From: JAHBWV01 sp964588385
GTDB taxonomy: Bacteria; Planctomycetota; Phycisphaerae; Phycisphaerales; UBA1924
NCBI GenBank assembly: GCA_964588385.1
Contig: CAZPPG010000009.1
Span: 1 to 64,000, forward strand
Direction of reading: 5' to 3'
DNA length: 64,000 nt
Part shown: positions 7,886 to 16,138 of the stretch, piece after piece
Position numbering within the stretch: position 1 is the first letter of the stretch
Layout of the letters: every line of letters starts with the position of its first letter
Notes under the pieces: generated by a model
Told to the model about the DNA's origin: nothing
The model's database searches: none
The model's input: the letters and a program-made list of their open reading frames with translations, nothing else
Program-made: the position numbers and the translations under genes

Positions 7886-9303
7886 TGGCTTTCACGCGGG
7901 GTGTACATCTCATCCAGCACCGCCCGCCAATCCTCGATCCCCTTGACGGCGATGAAGCGGAGGCGAGCGTCTTCCGAGTGCGGGTGGTGCTCCGCGAAGC
8001 GGATGCCGAACTTCCGCATGTTCTTGGAGGTGAAGTCGTCGGGGTGGCGCATGCGTCGGTTCGCGGCCAGCGCGAGCTTGTAGTGCTGCTCAAGCACGTC
8101 GCGCTGCTCGGCGATGGTGGGGCGTGCGGGCTCATTGCCGGCGAGCATCATGCGGGCCTGCTTGAAGATCCAGGGGTTGCCGATGCACCCCCGCGCCACG
8201 GCGACGGCGCTGACGCCGGTGTAGGCGATCATGCGGAACAGGTCGTGGACGCTCCAGATGTCGCCGGAGCCGAAGACGACGCGGTCGGGCGTGCGCGCCA
8301 CGATCTCACGCAAGAGGTCCCAGCGTGAAGGGCCGACGTACTTCTGCTCGACCGTGCGGGCATGCACGGTCGCCCAGGCGTAGCCCATCGCATACGCCGC
8401 GTCGTAGATCCTGTAGAAGTTCGCGACCATCTCGGGCGTGTCGTCGTACGAGCGCCGGAGTTTCACGGTGCAGGGGATGTGCGCGGGGACGTCGTTGCGG
8501 ACGGCTTCGAGGATCGCGATCGCGCCGTCCGGCTCGGCGAGCCAGTGCCCGCCGCGGGCTTTGGCCTTTATCTTCTTGACGGGACAGGCCAGATTCACGT
8601 CGACCGTGGAGAACGAAAGCGAAGAGAACGCAGAGGCCGCGGAGGAATCAGAGTTTCGCAGAGGGGAAAGAGAGGGGTAAGCAACGGACTCCGTGGCTTC
8701 GTGACTTCGTGACTCCGTGGCTTCTTCCTCATCATCCCCACACGACACCGCTTCATACTCGTACTCGGACGCGGGCTCGAAGTCCTCCGGCTTGAACTTC
8801 ACGAGCGCGCCGCTCGGATCATGCGTGAGGTGGCCGTAGGCCAGAGCGCGATAGGCCTTGTCGGTGCGTTTGCCCTGCTCGATGGCCTTCAGGGCGGAGG
8901 CGGCCATCTCGCGCGGCTCGGACCCCATGATCTGGACGGCGAGGGGGTGGTCCTCGACGCCGCCGGGGATGTTGTCGTGGAGTTCACCCAGGTCGGCCTT
9001 GGTGAAGCCACGCCCGCCGGCCAGGAGCGTGCGATCCAGGAGGGCCTCAGTCACGCAATAGGGGCACCCATGCCGCCGCGCGACAATGCGCATCGCGGCA
9101 TCGGAATACCCGGCGAGACCGGCCTGAAAGAAGGGGGCATCGAACCCCGGCACCGCGGCGGGGATTCTCGGATCGATGCCGCCCGGCCAGCGACCGTGCC
9201 AGCCCAGGGCGATCTCTTCGGCGATCTTCCGCGCGTCGAGGGCCTCGGCTCCTGGGGCGATTGCGGGTCCGGGGGGCGTGGCGTTGTTGCTCTCGCACCC
9301 CAT
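7882..9303 (-). CDS. tRNA-dihydrouridine synthase with an in-frame repeat insertion
   Basis: This FMN enzyme reduces uridines in tRNA. Family landmarks are the N-terminal APFFQAGLAGYSDAAMR, QIMGSEPREMA, VDVNLACPVKK with the catalytic cysteine, KLRRSYDDTP, the ARTVEQKY segment and RGCIGNPWIF. At 473 residues it is well above the usual 320-350. Much of the excess is residues about 192-232 (Ser/Thr/Glu-rich), encoded by repeats at 8607-8728 placed directly before VDVNLACP. The ATG at 9303 (MGCES) is chosen because TATAGT lies 7 bases upstream and the next ATG (9324) would overlap the divergent gene; 9324 remains possible. The Dus subfamily is not assigned. Confidence 0.9.
   Translation of the reverse strand: MGCESNNATPPGPAIAPGAEALDARKIAEEIALGWHGRWPGGIDPRIPAAVPGFDAPFFQAGLAGYSDAAMRIVARRHGCPYCVTEALLDRTLLAGGRGFTKADLGELHDNIPGGVEDHPLAVQIMGSEPREMAASALKAIEQGKRTDKAYRALAYGHLTHDPSGALVKFKPEDFEPASEYEYEAVSCGDDEEEATESRSHEATESVAYPSLSPLRNSDSSAASAFSSLSFSTVDVNLACPVKKIKAKARGGHWLAEPDGAIAILEAVRNDVPAHIPCTVKLRRSYDDTPEMVANFYRIYDAAYAMGYAWATVHARTVEQKYVGPSRWDLLREIVARTPDRVVFGSGDIWSVHDLFRMIAYTGVSAVAVARGCIGNPWIFKQARMMLAGNEPARPTIAEQRDVLEQHYKLALAANRRMRHPDDFTSKNMRKFGIRFAEHHPHSEDARLRFIAVKGIEDWRAVLDEMYTPRESH
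8607..8728. repeat. CACAGAGG-type plus GTCACGAAGTC-type repeat inside dus
   Basis: A purine-rich family A stretch (GAGAACGCAGAGGCCGCGG, TCGCAGAGGGGAAAG) runs into a family B stretch at 8686-8724 (GTGGCTTCGTGACTTCG). Both are translated without a stop in the dihydrouridine synthase gene. The same two families occur separately in intergenic DNA nearby. Confidence 0.8.
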
Positions 9304-9310
9304 GCACGGG

Positions 9311-9316
9311 ACTATA
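9311..9316 (-). promoter_or_regulatory. Probable -10 element of dus
   Basis: TATAGT on the minus strand, 5 of 6 matches to TATAAT, lies 7 bases before the ATG at 9303, predicting a leaderless or nearly leaderless message. It falls in the short gap shared with the divergent lipoprotein gene. No convincing -35 is visible. Confidence 0.45.
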
Positions 9317-9322
9317 CGGACC

Positions 9323-9790
9323 ATGAGAGCTTCCTCCACACGATCCCCCCACGCACGATCCCGTCCCCTGATCTCCCACCTCGCCGTGCTGGCCCTCGGC
9401 GTCGGCGCGCTGCTCGCCGGCTGCAAGGCGGGACAGAACCCCGTCAACTACGCCCGCGCGTACCCGGACACGCTGCCGCGGGGCGAGGCCCTCGACATCC
9501 AGATCATCCGAGGCGAGACGACGCTGGAACTCACGAATACAACATCGCGGGTCTTCGGGCCCAGCACAATCTGGCTGAACGCGTACTTCTCGCGCCCCAT
9601 CGAGGGCTTGGCCGTGGGGCAGTCGCTGAAGCTGCCCTTGGCGGACTTTCGGAATGAGCACGGCGAGCCGTTCCGCGGCGGCGGGTTCTTCGCGACCAAG
9701 AAGCCGGAGCGCATGGTGCTGGGGCAACTGGAGAGCGACGGGACGATGTATCCGCTTGTGGTCACGCGCGGGGAGCCGGTGATCAAGTAG
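9323..9790 (+). CDS. Putative lipoprotein
   Basis: This 155-residue protein has an Arg-rich N-terminus, a hydrophobic stretch (LAVLALGVGALLAGC) and a lipobox LLAGC whose cysteine would be acylated after cleavage by signal peptidase II. The mature part is beta-rich with no family I recognise. It is divergent from dus with only 19 bp between starts, so the two promoters overlap. It probably sits in the outer or inner membrane facing the periplasm. Confidence 0.75.
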   Translation: MRASSTRSPHARSRPLISHLAVLALGVGALLAGCKAGQNPVNYARAYPDTLPRGEALDIQIIRGETTLELTNTTSRVFGPSTIWLNAYFSRPIEGLAVGQSLKLPLADFRNEHGEPFRGGGFFATKKPERMVLGQLESDGTMYPLVVTRGEPVIK

Positions 9791-9793
9791 AGC

Positions 9794-9900
9794 ATGAAGG
9801 GGCAGAGGGGCAAAGGATCAGCGGGACGAAGGGGACTGCACGAGGCATCGCGGCACGGGGTCGCGGAGTCACCAAGTCACGAAGTCGTGGAGTCGAGGGG
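9794..9900. repeat. GGGGCAGAGG and GTCACGAAGTC-type repeats
   Basis: Immediately after the lipoprotein stop, GGGGCAGAGGGGCAAAGG matches the GGGGCAGAGG units of the copy at 6219-6455. A family B stretch (CGGAGTCACCAAGTCACG, 9858-9896) then leads up to the next gene. Confidence 0.7.
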
Positions 9901-9906
9901 CGCAGC

Positions 9907-10632
9907 ATGGCGAACGTACTGGTCGTTGGGCCTCATCCGGACGATCAGGAGATCGGCATGGGGGGAACGATCGCGCTCCTGGCCTCGCAGGGCCACGATG
10001 TGCTGCTGCTGGATGCGACGAACGGGGAACCGACGCCCTTTGGCGATCCCGCGACACGCGCCAAGGAAGCAGCGCGGGCGGCGGAGATCCTCAGTCCGGC
10101 CGGGCCGGAAACCAAGCCCGTGCGGCGGATGCCGCTGGACCTGCCCAACCGTTTCGTGGAGCACACCATCGAGGCCCGCCACAAGGTCGCGGGCGTGATC
10201 AGGGCGCATCAGGCGCAGATCATCTTCTGTCCGTTCCCGGAGGATGCCCACCCCGACCATCGCGCCGTCACGCGCATCGTTGAGGATGCGCGGTTTGATG
10301 CGAAGCTGACCAAGCTGGCGATGCCGGGGGATGGGGGCTTGCCGCCCGTGTATCCGCAGTGGCTGTTCTATTACTACGCGTCGCACCTCCGCTGGGTGGC
10401 CGACCCCTCGTTCATCGTGGACATCACGGCGTTCGCGGATCGCAAGATCGACTCGATCAACGCCTACCACACGCAGTTCGTGCTGCCGGAGAAGAACCGC
10501 AGAGTGGTGGAGTGGGTGCGGGCCGGGGGCGTCTACTTCGGTTCGCGGATCGGGACGGGCGCGGGAGAGCCGTTCTTTACCAAAGAGCCGATTGGCCTCG
10601 GATCGCTGGGGTCGCTCGCCGGGATCGTTTGA
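9907..10632 (+). CDS. PIG-L family deacetylase (BshB1-like)
   Basis: This 241-residue zinc hydrolase has the family motif GPHPDDQE near residue 8 and the second metal motif AHPDHRA around residue 117. It probably removes an acetyl group from an N-acetylglucosamine conjugate. The length and the PHPDDQEIGMGGT start resemble BshB1, which deacetylates GlcNAc-malate in bacillithiol synthesis, but neighbouring bsh genes are absent, so the substrate is open. It starts directly after a repeat stretch. Confidence 0.88.
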   Translation: MANVLVVGPHPDDQEIGMGGTIALLASQGHDVLLLDATNGEPTPFGDPATRAKEAARAAEILSPAGPETKPVRRMPLDLPNRFVEHTIEARHKVAGVIRAHQAQIIFCPFPEDAHPDHRAVTRIVEDARFDAKLTKLAMPGDGGLPPVYPQWLFYYYASHLRWVADPSFIVDITAFADRKIDSINAYHTQFVLPEKNRRVVEWVRAGGVYFGSRIGTGAGEPFFTKEPIGLGSLGSLAGIV

Positions 10633-10671
10633 GCCCCCGGGCCCGCGCGGGGTGCGCGGACGGCCCGTACC

Positions 10672-12066
10672 ATGCGGGCGGTGAAGTCACTCGCAGCGCT
10701 CATCCAGCCCGAGATCGAAGAGATGATCCGCGCGGGTCAGTTTGGTGAGCTGCGCGAGACGCTCCACGAGTTGCCCGCGGCCGACGTCGCGGAAGTCTTC
10801 AGCGAGCTGGACGCGGCGGACGCCGCGGTGGCGTTCCGGTTTCTCTATCAGGATGATGCCGGTGAGGTCTTCTCGTACCTGGAGCCTGAGGATCAGGAGA
10901 AGCTGATCGCCAAGCTCGGGGACGAGGGATCGCGGCGCGTGATGGAGGCGATGAGCACGGACGATCGCGTGCGCCTGCTCGATGAGCTGCCCTACACCGT
11001 CGCACAGCGCCTGATCCAGTCACTCGATCCCGCCGAGCGACAGGCGACGCTGGCGATTCTGGGATATCCCGCCGAGTCGGTCGGTCGGCTGATGACGCCC
11101 GACTACGTGGCCGTGCGCGCGGACTGGACGGTCGAGCAGGCCCTCGCGCACCTGCGCAAGCACGGGCGCGACGCCGAGACGATCAACGTGGTCTATATCA
11201 CGGATGATCAGGGGCGGCTCGTTGATGACATCCGGATCCGACAGTTGATCCTTGCGGATCCGCAGGCGACGCTGGGCTCGATCGGCGACAGCAACTTCGT
11301 GGCGCTGACCGCGGACCAGGACCAGGAAGAGGCCGTGCGCCTGATGTCGCGATACGACCGGATTGCGCTGCCGGTGCTCGATTCCAAGGGGAAGCTGCTG
11401 GGGATCGTGACGCACGACGACGTGGCGGACGTCGCCCAGGCCGAGGCCACCGAGGACATGCAGATGATGGGCGCGGTCGCCGCCCTGGAAGACGCGTACA
11501 TCGACACCGGGTACGCGGAGATGTATCGAAAGCGCGCGATCTGGCTGGCCGCGCTCTTCATCGGACAGACCATCACGATCGTGGTGCTGGGCTCGTTCCA
11601 GAACCAGCTCGACAAGGCCAAGGTTCTGGTGTTCTTCCTTCCCCTGGTCATCTCCTGCGGCGGGAACTCGGGCTCTCAAGCCGCCACGCTGCTCACGCGC
11701 GCGCTGTCCCTGGGTGAGGTCACGCCCTCCGACTGGTTCGCAATCGTGAAGAAGGAGCTGGCGACGGGGCTGCTGCTGAGCGGGTCCCTGGGCGCGATGG
11801 GGATGATGGTGGTGTGGGCGTTCACCGCCGCCGGGCATCCGCACACGGAGTTCAAGCTTCCTCTTGCGGTGACGGTCGCCGCGGCGATCATGCTGGTGGT
11901 TGCCTGGGGGACAACGGTGGGCTCGTTGCTGCCCCTGGCGCTGAAGCGGTTCGGTGTGGATCCGGCCACGGCGTCCACGCCGCTGGTGGCGACCCTGATG
12001 GACGCGTCCGGAACGCTGATCTACCTGGCGATCGCGATCGTTGTGCTGACGGGGAAGATGTTGTGA
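10672..12066 (+). CDS. mgtE: Magnesium transporter MgtE
   Basis: This 464-residue protein has the full MgtE layout. An N-terminal superhelical domain (DVAEVFSELDAADAAVAFRF) is followed by two CBS domains with VGRLMTPDYVAV and VTHDDVADV. The C-terminal channel has about five membrane helices, including the conserved GGNSGSQAATLLTRAL motif. It carries Mg2+ across the inner membrane, gated by cytoplasmic Mg2+. It is convergent with the HD phosphodiesterase gene, separated by a short CACAGTGACACAG stretch (12064-12093). Confidence 0.96.
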   Translation: MRAVKSLAALIQPEIEEMIRAGQFGELRETLHELPAADVAEVFSELDAADAAVAFRFLYQDDAGEVFSYLEPEDQEKLIAKLGDEGSRRVMEAMSTDDRVRLLDELPYTVAQRLIQSLDPAERQATLAILGYPAESVGRLMTPDYVAVRADWTVEQALAHLRKHGRDAETINVVYITDDQGRLVDDIRIRQLILADPQATLGSIGDSNFVALTADQDQEEAVRLMSRYDRIALPVLDSKGKLLGIVTHDDVADVAQAEATEDMQMMGAVAALEDAYIDTGYAEMYRKRAIWLAALFIGQTITIVVLGSFQNQLDKAKVLVFFLPLVISCGGNSGSQAATLLTRALSLGEVTPSDWFAIVKKELATGLLLSGSLGAMGMMVVWAFTAAGHPHTEFKLPLAVTVAAAIMLVVAWGTTVGSLLPLALKRFGVDPATASTPLVATLMDASGTLIYLAIAIVVLTGKML

Positions 12067-12115
12067 CAGTGACACAGTGACACAGCCGAGTCGCGTTCGG
12101 GAGACGAGTTGACGC

Positions 12116-14575
12116 TCACCCGCTCCGTGGCAGTTCGATGGAGCCGGTCGAGGGTGAGCCAAGGGACTCGGGCTTGGTCAGGGGGAGCGGCGTGCCCGGG
12201 CTTGGTGTGCCGCCCGACGCATGGGCGGCGCTCTGGTGCGTGCCCGTCGAAGATGATGTGCTGGTCTGTGATCCCATCGACCGCGCGATCTGTTCCGTGC
12301 TCGCGTAGCTGATGCGTCCGTGGTAGATGGATGCGAGGGTCTTGGAGACCGAGTCGACGATCAACTGCAGTTCGCGCAACGTCAGGTCGCACTCATCGAA
12401 CTGGCCGTCGGTGAGGCGCTTGTTGGCGATGGAGCGGACGAGCGCATCGATTCGGCTGGGAGTCGGCTCCACCAGCGTCCGCGTCGCGCTCTCCACCGCA
12501 TCCGCCACCATGAGGATTGCGACTTCCTTGGTGCGGGGTTTGGGCCCGGGGTAGCGGTACTCAAACTCCGAAGGGCCGTCCTTGTCGTCCGAGCCCGGCT
12601 TCTCCGCCTGCTTCTTGGCGCGGTTGAAGAAGTACTCAACCAGCGTCGTGCCGTGGTGGGCCTCGATGAAGTGCATGAGCTTCCGCGGCAGCCCGTACTC
12701 GCGGGCCATCTCCATCCCGTCCTTCACGTGGCCGACAATCACCAGCAACGACATCGCCGGGCTGAGCTTGTCGTGCTTATTGGGGCCGCCGAACTGATTC
12801 TCGACGAAGTACTCGGGCTTGTTCACCTTGCCGATGTCGTGGTAGAGCGCGCCGACGTACGTGAGGAGCCCGTCGGCGCCGACGGCCTCCGCCGCGGCTT
12901 CGGCGATGGTGGCGACGTTGAGCGAGTGGTTGTAGGTGCCGGGGGCGCGCTGCTGGAGCTCGCGAAGCATCGGCTGCTTCGGGTCGCGGAGCTCGATCAG
13001 CGTCATACCCGTCGTGATGTCGAACAGCCGCTCAATGGTCGGCAGAAGCCCCAACGCGACGAACCCAACAACCAGACCGCCCGCCGCCGCCCACCCCGCG
13101 TCGAACGCGGCGTGGACGATGGTGGTCTCGGAGATGGGGCGATCGATGAGACTGACGACAATCATGCCGCACGCCATGGCGAAGGCGTCGATGACCGCGG
13201 TGGTGACGAGCGAGTTCCGATGGCGGATCTCTTTGAGACGCCAGACCATGACGCCCACGCCGACGATGATGAGGGCCAGGACGCCGATCGGCTGGTTGAG
13301 GGCGATGCACACGAGAATCGCGTGGAGGACGCCGAAGGCCAGCGCCACGCGCTGGTCGTAGGCGATGACGACGATGACCGCGAAAAAGACCGTCGGAGCG
13401 GTGAGCGTCAGGCCCAGGAGACGCGGATCGGTCACGGTGCCGATGCAGGCCAGAGCGAGCATCCCGACCGCGAGGGCGGCGAGCGCAGCCATGCGAAGGG
13501 GATTGCGGCGGACCGCGGGGCAGAAGAGGACGGCGTACCCCGCCATGGCAAGGCCGATGGCGGTGACCGCGCCGAGGAGACTGATGTTCCGGACGGAGAG
13601 CTTCCAATCTTCGGCCTGGAGTTTCCAAGCCGCGAGTTCGGCCCGCGCCAGTTCGAGCTGGGCCTGTGTGAGGACCTCGCCGCGTCGGTAGATCACCTGT
13701 CCGGCGGCGATCGTCTGCACCGTCGGCTGAACGGTCTCGGCGGCGGCGGCCTGTGCCGCGGTGGTGGCGACGACGTCGAGCGAGAAGGTCGGACGGGTGA
13801 TGGAGCGCAGGCGGTTGGCGACCATGTCGGACAGAGGCCCGCTGAAGCCGGCCTGAAGGGCCATGGCGCGGACATCGTCGGCGAGGTGGACCGGGTCGTC
13901 GAGATTGAGCACGGCGCGGCGGTTGATCTCGACCATGGGACGCGTGGCGACATAGAGCACGATGGTGGCGTGCAGACCCTCCTGTGACTCCTTCTGATAA
14001 GTCGTCTTGTCGAGGATGGGGCGTCGCTTGAGCTGGTCCATCAAACGCATGACGCGATCGGACCAGGAGGGACCGGCATCGGTCTGGGCCAGGGGGATCG
14101 CACGAAGTTCGGCGACCATCTCCGAAGTAAGCCCGAAGGCGGCGCGGATCGAAGGGTCCACTCCCTCCAGGCTCTCGACGCCCGCAAGGGTGGAAGGGAG
14201 ATTGGAGAGCGACTTGGTGATCTCTTCGAAGAGGGCGTCGTCGGCGATGTAGATGCGCGGCGTGCGCTCACGCTGCTCGTCGCGCTTGCGCCGGGTTGAC
14301 TCTGGATCCTGGACCTGGAACTCGACGCGTGAGAGGTGCGTCCAGTTCATCACGCGCCCGGGAGCGACCAGGGGGTGGGCCCGGGTCCAGACCGTGAGCA
14401 GCCAGCAGGCCACCACGAACAGAACCGTGATCGTCGCGCCCCACCCGAAGCGGGGCGATTGCAGGAGCGCGCCGAGCCGGTCGCGGATGGAGGGGCCCTT
14501 GAGACGCGCAACGCGGCGCGGGCGTCCCGAGCGACGCGTGCCCTTCTGCGACGACCTGGTGGGCGACGGGTTCAT
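12116..14575 (-). CDS. 7TM-HD domain phosphodiesterase (PgpH-like)
   Basis: This 819-residue membrane protein has an N-terminal helix (GWGATITVLFVVACWLLTVW), a large extracytoplasmic domain (about residues 80-325), seven membrane helices (about 330-500) and a cytoplasmic HD domain. The metal motif is ALYHDIGKVNKPEYF, with later EAHHGTTLVEYF and DAVESATRTL. Family members such as PgpH hydrolyse cyclic di-AMP. No diadenylate cyclase gene lies in the window, so the nucleotide is inferred. The start overlaps the phoH stop by ATGA, a phoH-HD arrangement common in bacteria, often followed by ybeY, which is missing here. The C-terminus is a Ser/Thr/Pro-rich tail. Confidence 0.93.
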   Translation of the reverse strand: MNPSPTRSSQKGTRRSGRPRRVARLKGPSIRDRLGALLQSPRFGWGATITVLFVVACWLLTVWTRAHPLVAPGRVMNWTHLSRVEFQVQDPESTRRKRDEQRERTPRIYIADDALFEEITKSLSNLPSTLAGVESLEGVDPSIRAAFGLTSEMVAELRAIPLAQTDAGPSWSDRVMRLMDQLKRRPILDKTTYQKESQEGLHATIVLYVATRPMVEINRRAVLNLDDPVHLADDVRAMALQAGFSGPLSDMVANRLRSITRPTFSLDVVATTAAQAAAAETVQPTVQTIAAGQVIYRRGEVLTQAQLELARAELAAWKLQAEDWKLSVRNISLLGAVTAIGLAMAGYAVLFCPAVRRNPLRMAALAALAVGMLALACIGTVTDPRLLGLTLTAPTVFFAVIVVIAYDQRVALAFGVLHAILVCIALNQPIGVLALIIVGVGVMVWRLKEIRHRNSLVTTAVIDAFAMACGMIVVSLIDRPISETTIVHAAFDAGWAAAGGLVVGFVALGLLPTIERLFDITTGMTLIELRDPKQPMLRELQQRAPGTYNHSLNVATIAEAAAEAVGADGLLTYVGALYHDIGKVNKPEYFVENQFGGPNKHDKLSPAMSLLVIVGHVKDGMEMAREYGLPRKLMHFIEAHHGTTLVEYFFNRAKKQAEKPGSDDKDGPSEFEYRYPGPKPRTKEVAILMVADAVESATRTLVEPTPSRIDALVRSIANKRLTDGQFDECDLTLRELQLIVDSVSKTLASIYHGRISYASTEQIARSMGSQTSTSSSTGTHQSAAHASGGTPSPGTPLPLTKPESLGSPSTGSIELPRSG

Positions 14576-15558
14576 CGGGGAGCTGGCCTCTCCGGATCGG
14601 AGGTCGGCGGAATCGGGGGTTCTCGGTCCATCGCGTAGGCATCCACGATGCGCTGCACCAGCGGATGGCGCACGACGTCCTCGCGCGCGAGCGCGACAAG
14701 ACCGATGCCGGGAACGCGATGCAGCCGGCGGACCGCGTCGATCAGGCCCGAGTCGCGGGGATCGGGCAGGTCGATCTGCGTGGTGTCGCCGGTGATGATC
14801 ATCTTGGAGCCGTGGCCCATGCGCGTCAGAAACATCTGCATCTGGCCCCGGGTGGTGTTCTGGGCCTCGTCCAGGATGATGGCCGCGTTGTTGAGAGTTC
14901 GGCCGCGCATGAACGCGAGGGGAACCAGCTCGATGACGTCGCTCTCCATGAAGCGTTTGATCTGGTTGTAGTCCATCATGTCATGGAGAGCGTCGAGCAG
15001 GGGGCGTAGATAAGGATTGACCTTGGCCTCCAGGTCCCCGGGGAGGAAGCCGAGCTTCTCGCCCGCTTCCACGGCGGGGCGGGCGAGGATGACCTTGCGA
15101 ACCTGCTCCGTGCGGAGGAGGTGGACGGCGGCGGCAACCGCCAGGTAGGTCTTGCCGGTTCCCGCGGGGCCGGTGGCGATGACCAGATCGTTCTCGTTGA
15201 TGGCGTCGAGATACGCCCGCTGGTTGTCGGACTTGGGATTGATCTGCCGGCCGCCGGCGTAGGCGGACAGTCTGAAACCGTTGCGGGAGTCGGGCTCGCG
15301 CCGGCCGGATTCGCTGGCGATCAGATCCAGAACCTGCTCGCGGGTGAGGGGCTGTCCCTGCTTGGAGGCGCGCGAGATGCGATCGATGACGGCGCGGGCC
15401 ACGGCGACGGCCGCGTGATCGCCGCTGACGCGGATGGTATCGTCCCGCGCAGTGACGCTGATCCCAAGGGCTTCGCGCAGCATCTTCAGGTTCCGCTCGG
15501 CCGAACCGAGCAGTCCGACGCGCTCCGGACCTGCGGGAACGTGTATTGTGAGTTCCAA
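14572..15558 (-). CDS. PhoH family ATPase
   Basis: This 328-residue cytoplasmic P-loop protein has Walker A GPAGTGKTYLA, Walker B IILDEAQN and the sensor GDTTQIDLPD, matching PhoH/PhoL. An N-terminal KH-like region (ISVTARDDTIRVSGDHAA) precedes the ATPase. Family members are linked to RNA metabolism, but the activity is not settled. The start is a TTG at 15558 with GGAG about 10 bases upstream. It heads a two-gene unit with the HD phosphodiesterase. Confidence 0.93.
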   Translation of the reverse strand: MELTIHVPAGPERVGLLGSAERNLKMLREALGISVTARDDTIRVSGDHAAVAVARAVIDRISRASKQGQPLTREQVLDLIASESGRREPDSRNGFRLSAYAGGRQINPKSDNQRAYLDAINENDLVIATGPAGTGKTYLAVAAAVHLLRTEQVRKVILARPAVEAGEKLGFLPGDLEAKVNPYLRPLLDALHDMMDYNQIKRFMESDVIELVPLAFMRGRTLNNAAIILDEAQNTTRGQMQMFLTRMGHGSKMIITGDTTQIDLPDPRDSGLIDAVRRLHRVPGIGLVALAREDVVRHPLVQRIVDAYAMDREPPIPPTSDPERPAPR

Positions 15559-15625
15559 AGGGTGAGGACTCCGATCCCGGGTCAGGGCACGCCGGGTTCC
15601 CGCTCATCTCATTCGCGAGCAGTGT

Positions 15626-16138
15626 ATGTATAGATCGGACCATTCGAGACCGTCCAAAGACCAAACTCGTGGGCAGCATCCTACTTTGGTGCTCCTCGTG
15701 CTGCGCGTGCTCATCGGGGTTGCCGGCGCGACCGGGCTTGGCGGCGCGGCATCAGGAATGGGAGGGTGCCAGGGCGGGCCCTCAACGCTCGATCGGAAGG
15801 CGGGTGTGGAATCGACCGGCTCGGGTCTGGGGGACATGAATGACATTGATGTCTCGGTGGATGCGGCCCTCGCCCGCGCGGGGGTCGCTCCCGTGGGGAT
15901 GGATGTGCTGCCGGACGGCACCCGCGTGTGGGAACTGCGGACGGCGCGAGACGAGCCGGGAGAGGTTGTGGTGAGGGTGGGGGCCCCGGAGGAGCAAGGA
16001 GGCCCGGTGCCGGTCCAGATGTCATGCCGCGTGGGGAGGTTCGGGGACCCGGAGACCGAAGCGTTGATCCTGCGTTCGGCCGCGGCCCGCCTGGAGCAGT
16101 TGCGCGGTCGCGGCGTGTACCGCATCACGTGGCGGTAG
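15626..16138 (+). CDS. Putative exported protein of unknown function
   Basis: This 170-residue protein has a hydrophobic N-terminal segment (TLVLLVLRVLIGVAGATGLGG) followed by GMGGC, which may be a lipobox-like site, then a small globular domain with no recognised family. Its 3' end overlaps the convergent histidine kinase gene by 14 bp. Codon usage and absence of stops support it as real, but an exported location depends on the hydrophobic segment being a signal. Confidence 0.6.
   Translation: MYRSDHSRPSKDQTRGQHPTLVLLVLRVLIGVAGATGLGGAASGMGGCQGGPSTLDRKAGVESTGSGLGDMNDIDVSVDAALARAGVAPVGMDVLPDGTRVWELRTARDEPGEVVVRVGAPEEQGGPVPVQMSCRVGRFGDPETEALILRSAAARLEQLRGRGVYRITWR

Noticed and set aside
12320..13987. 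Long plus-strand open frame (555 codons) opposite the 7TM-HD gene
   Set aside because: It is Asp/Arg/Gly-rich low-complexity sequence with no start signal; the minus strand has clear HD and membrane motifs.
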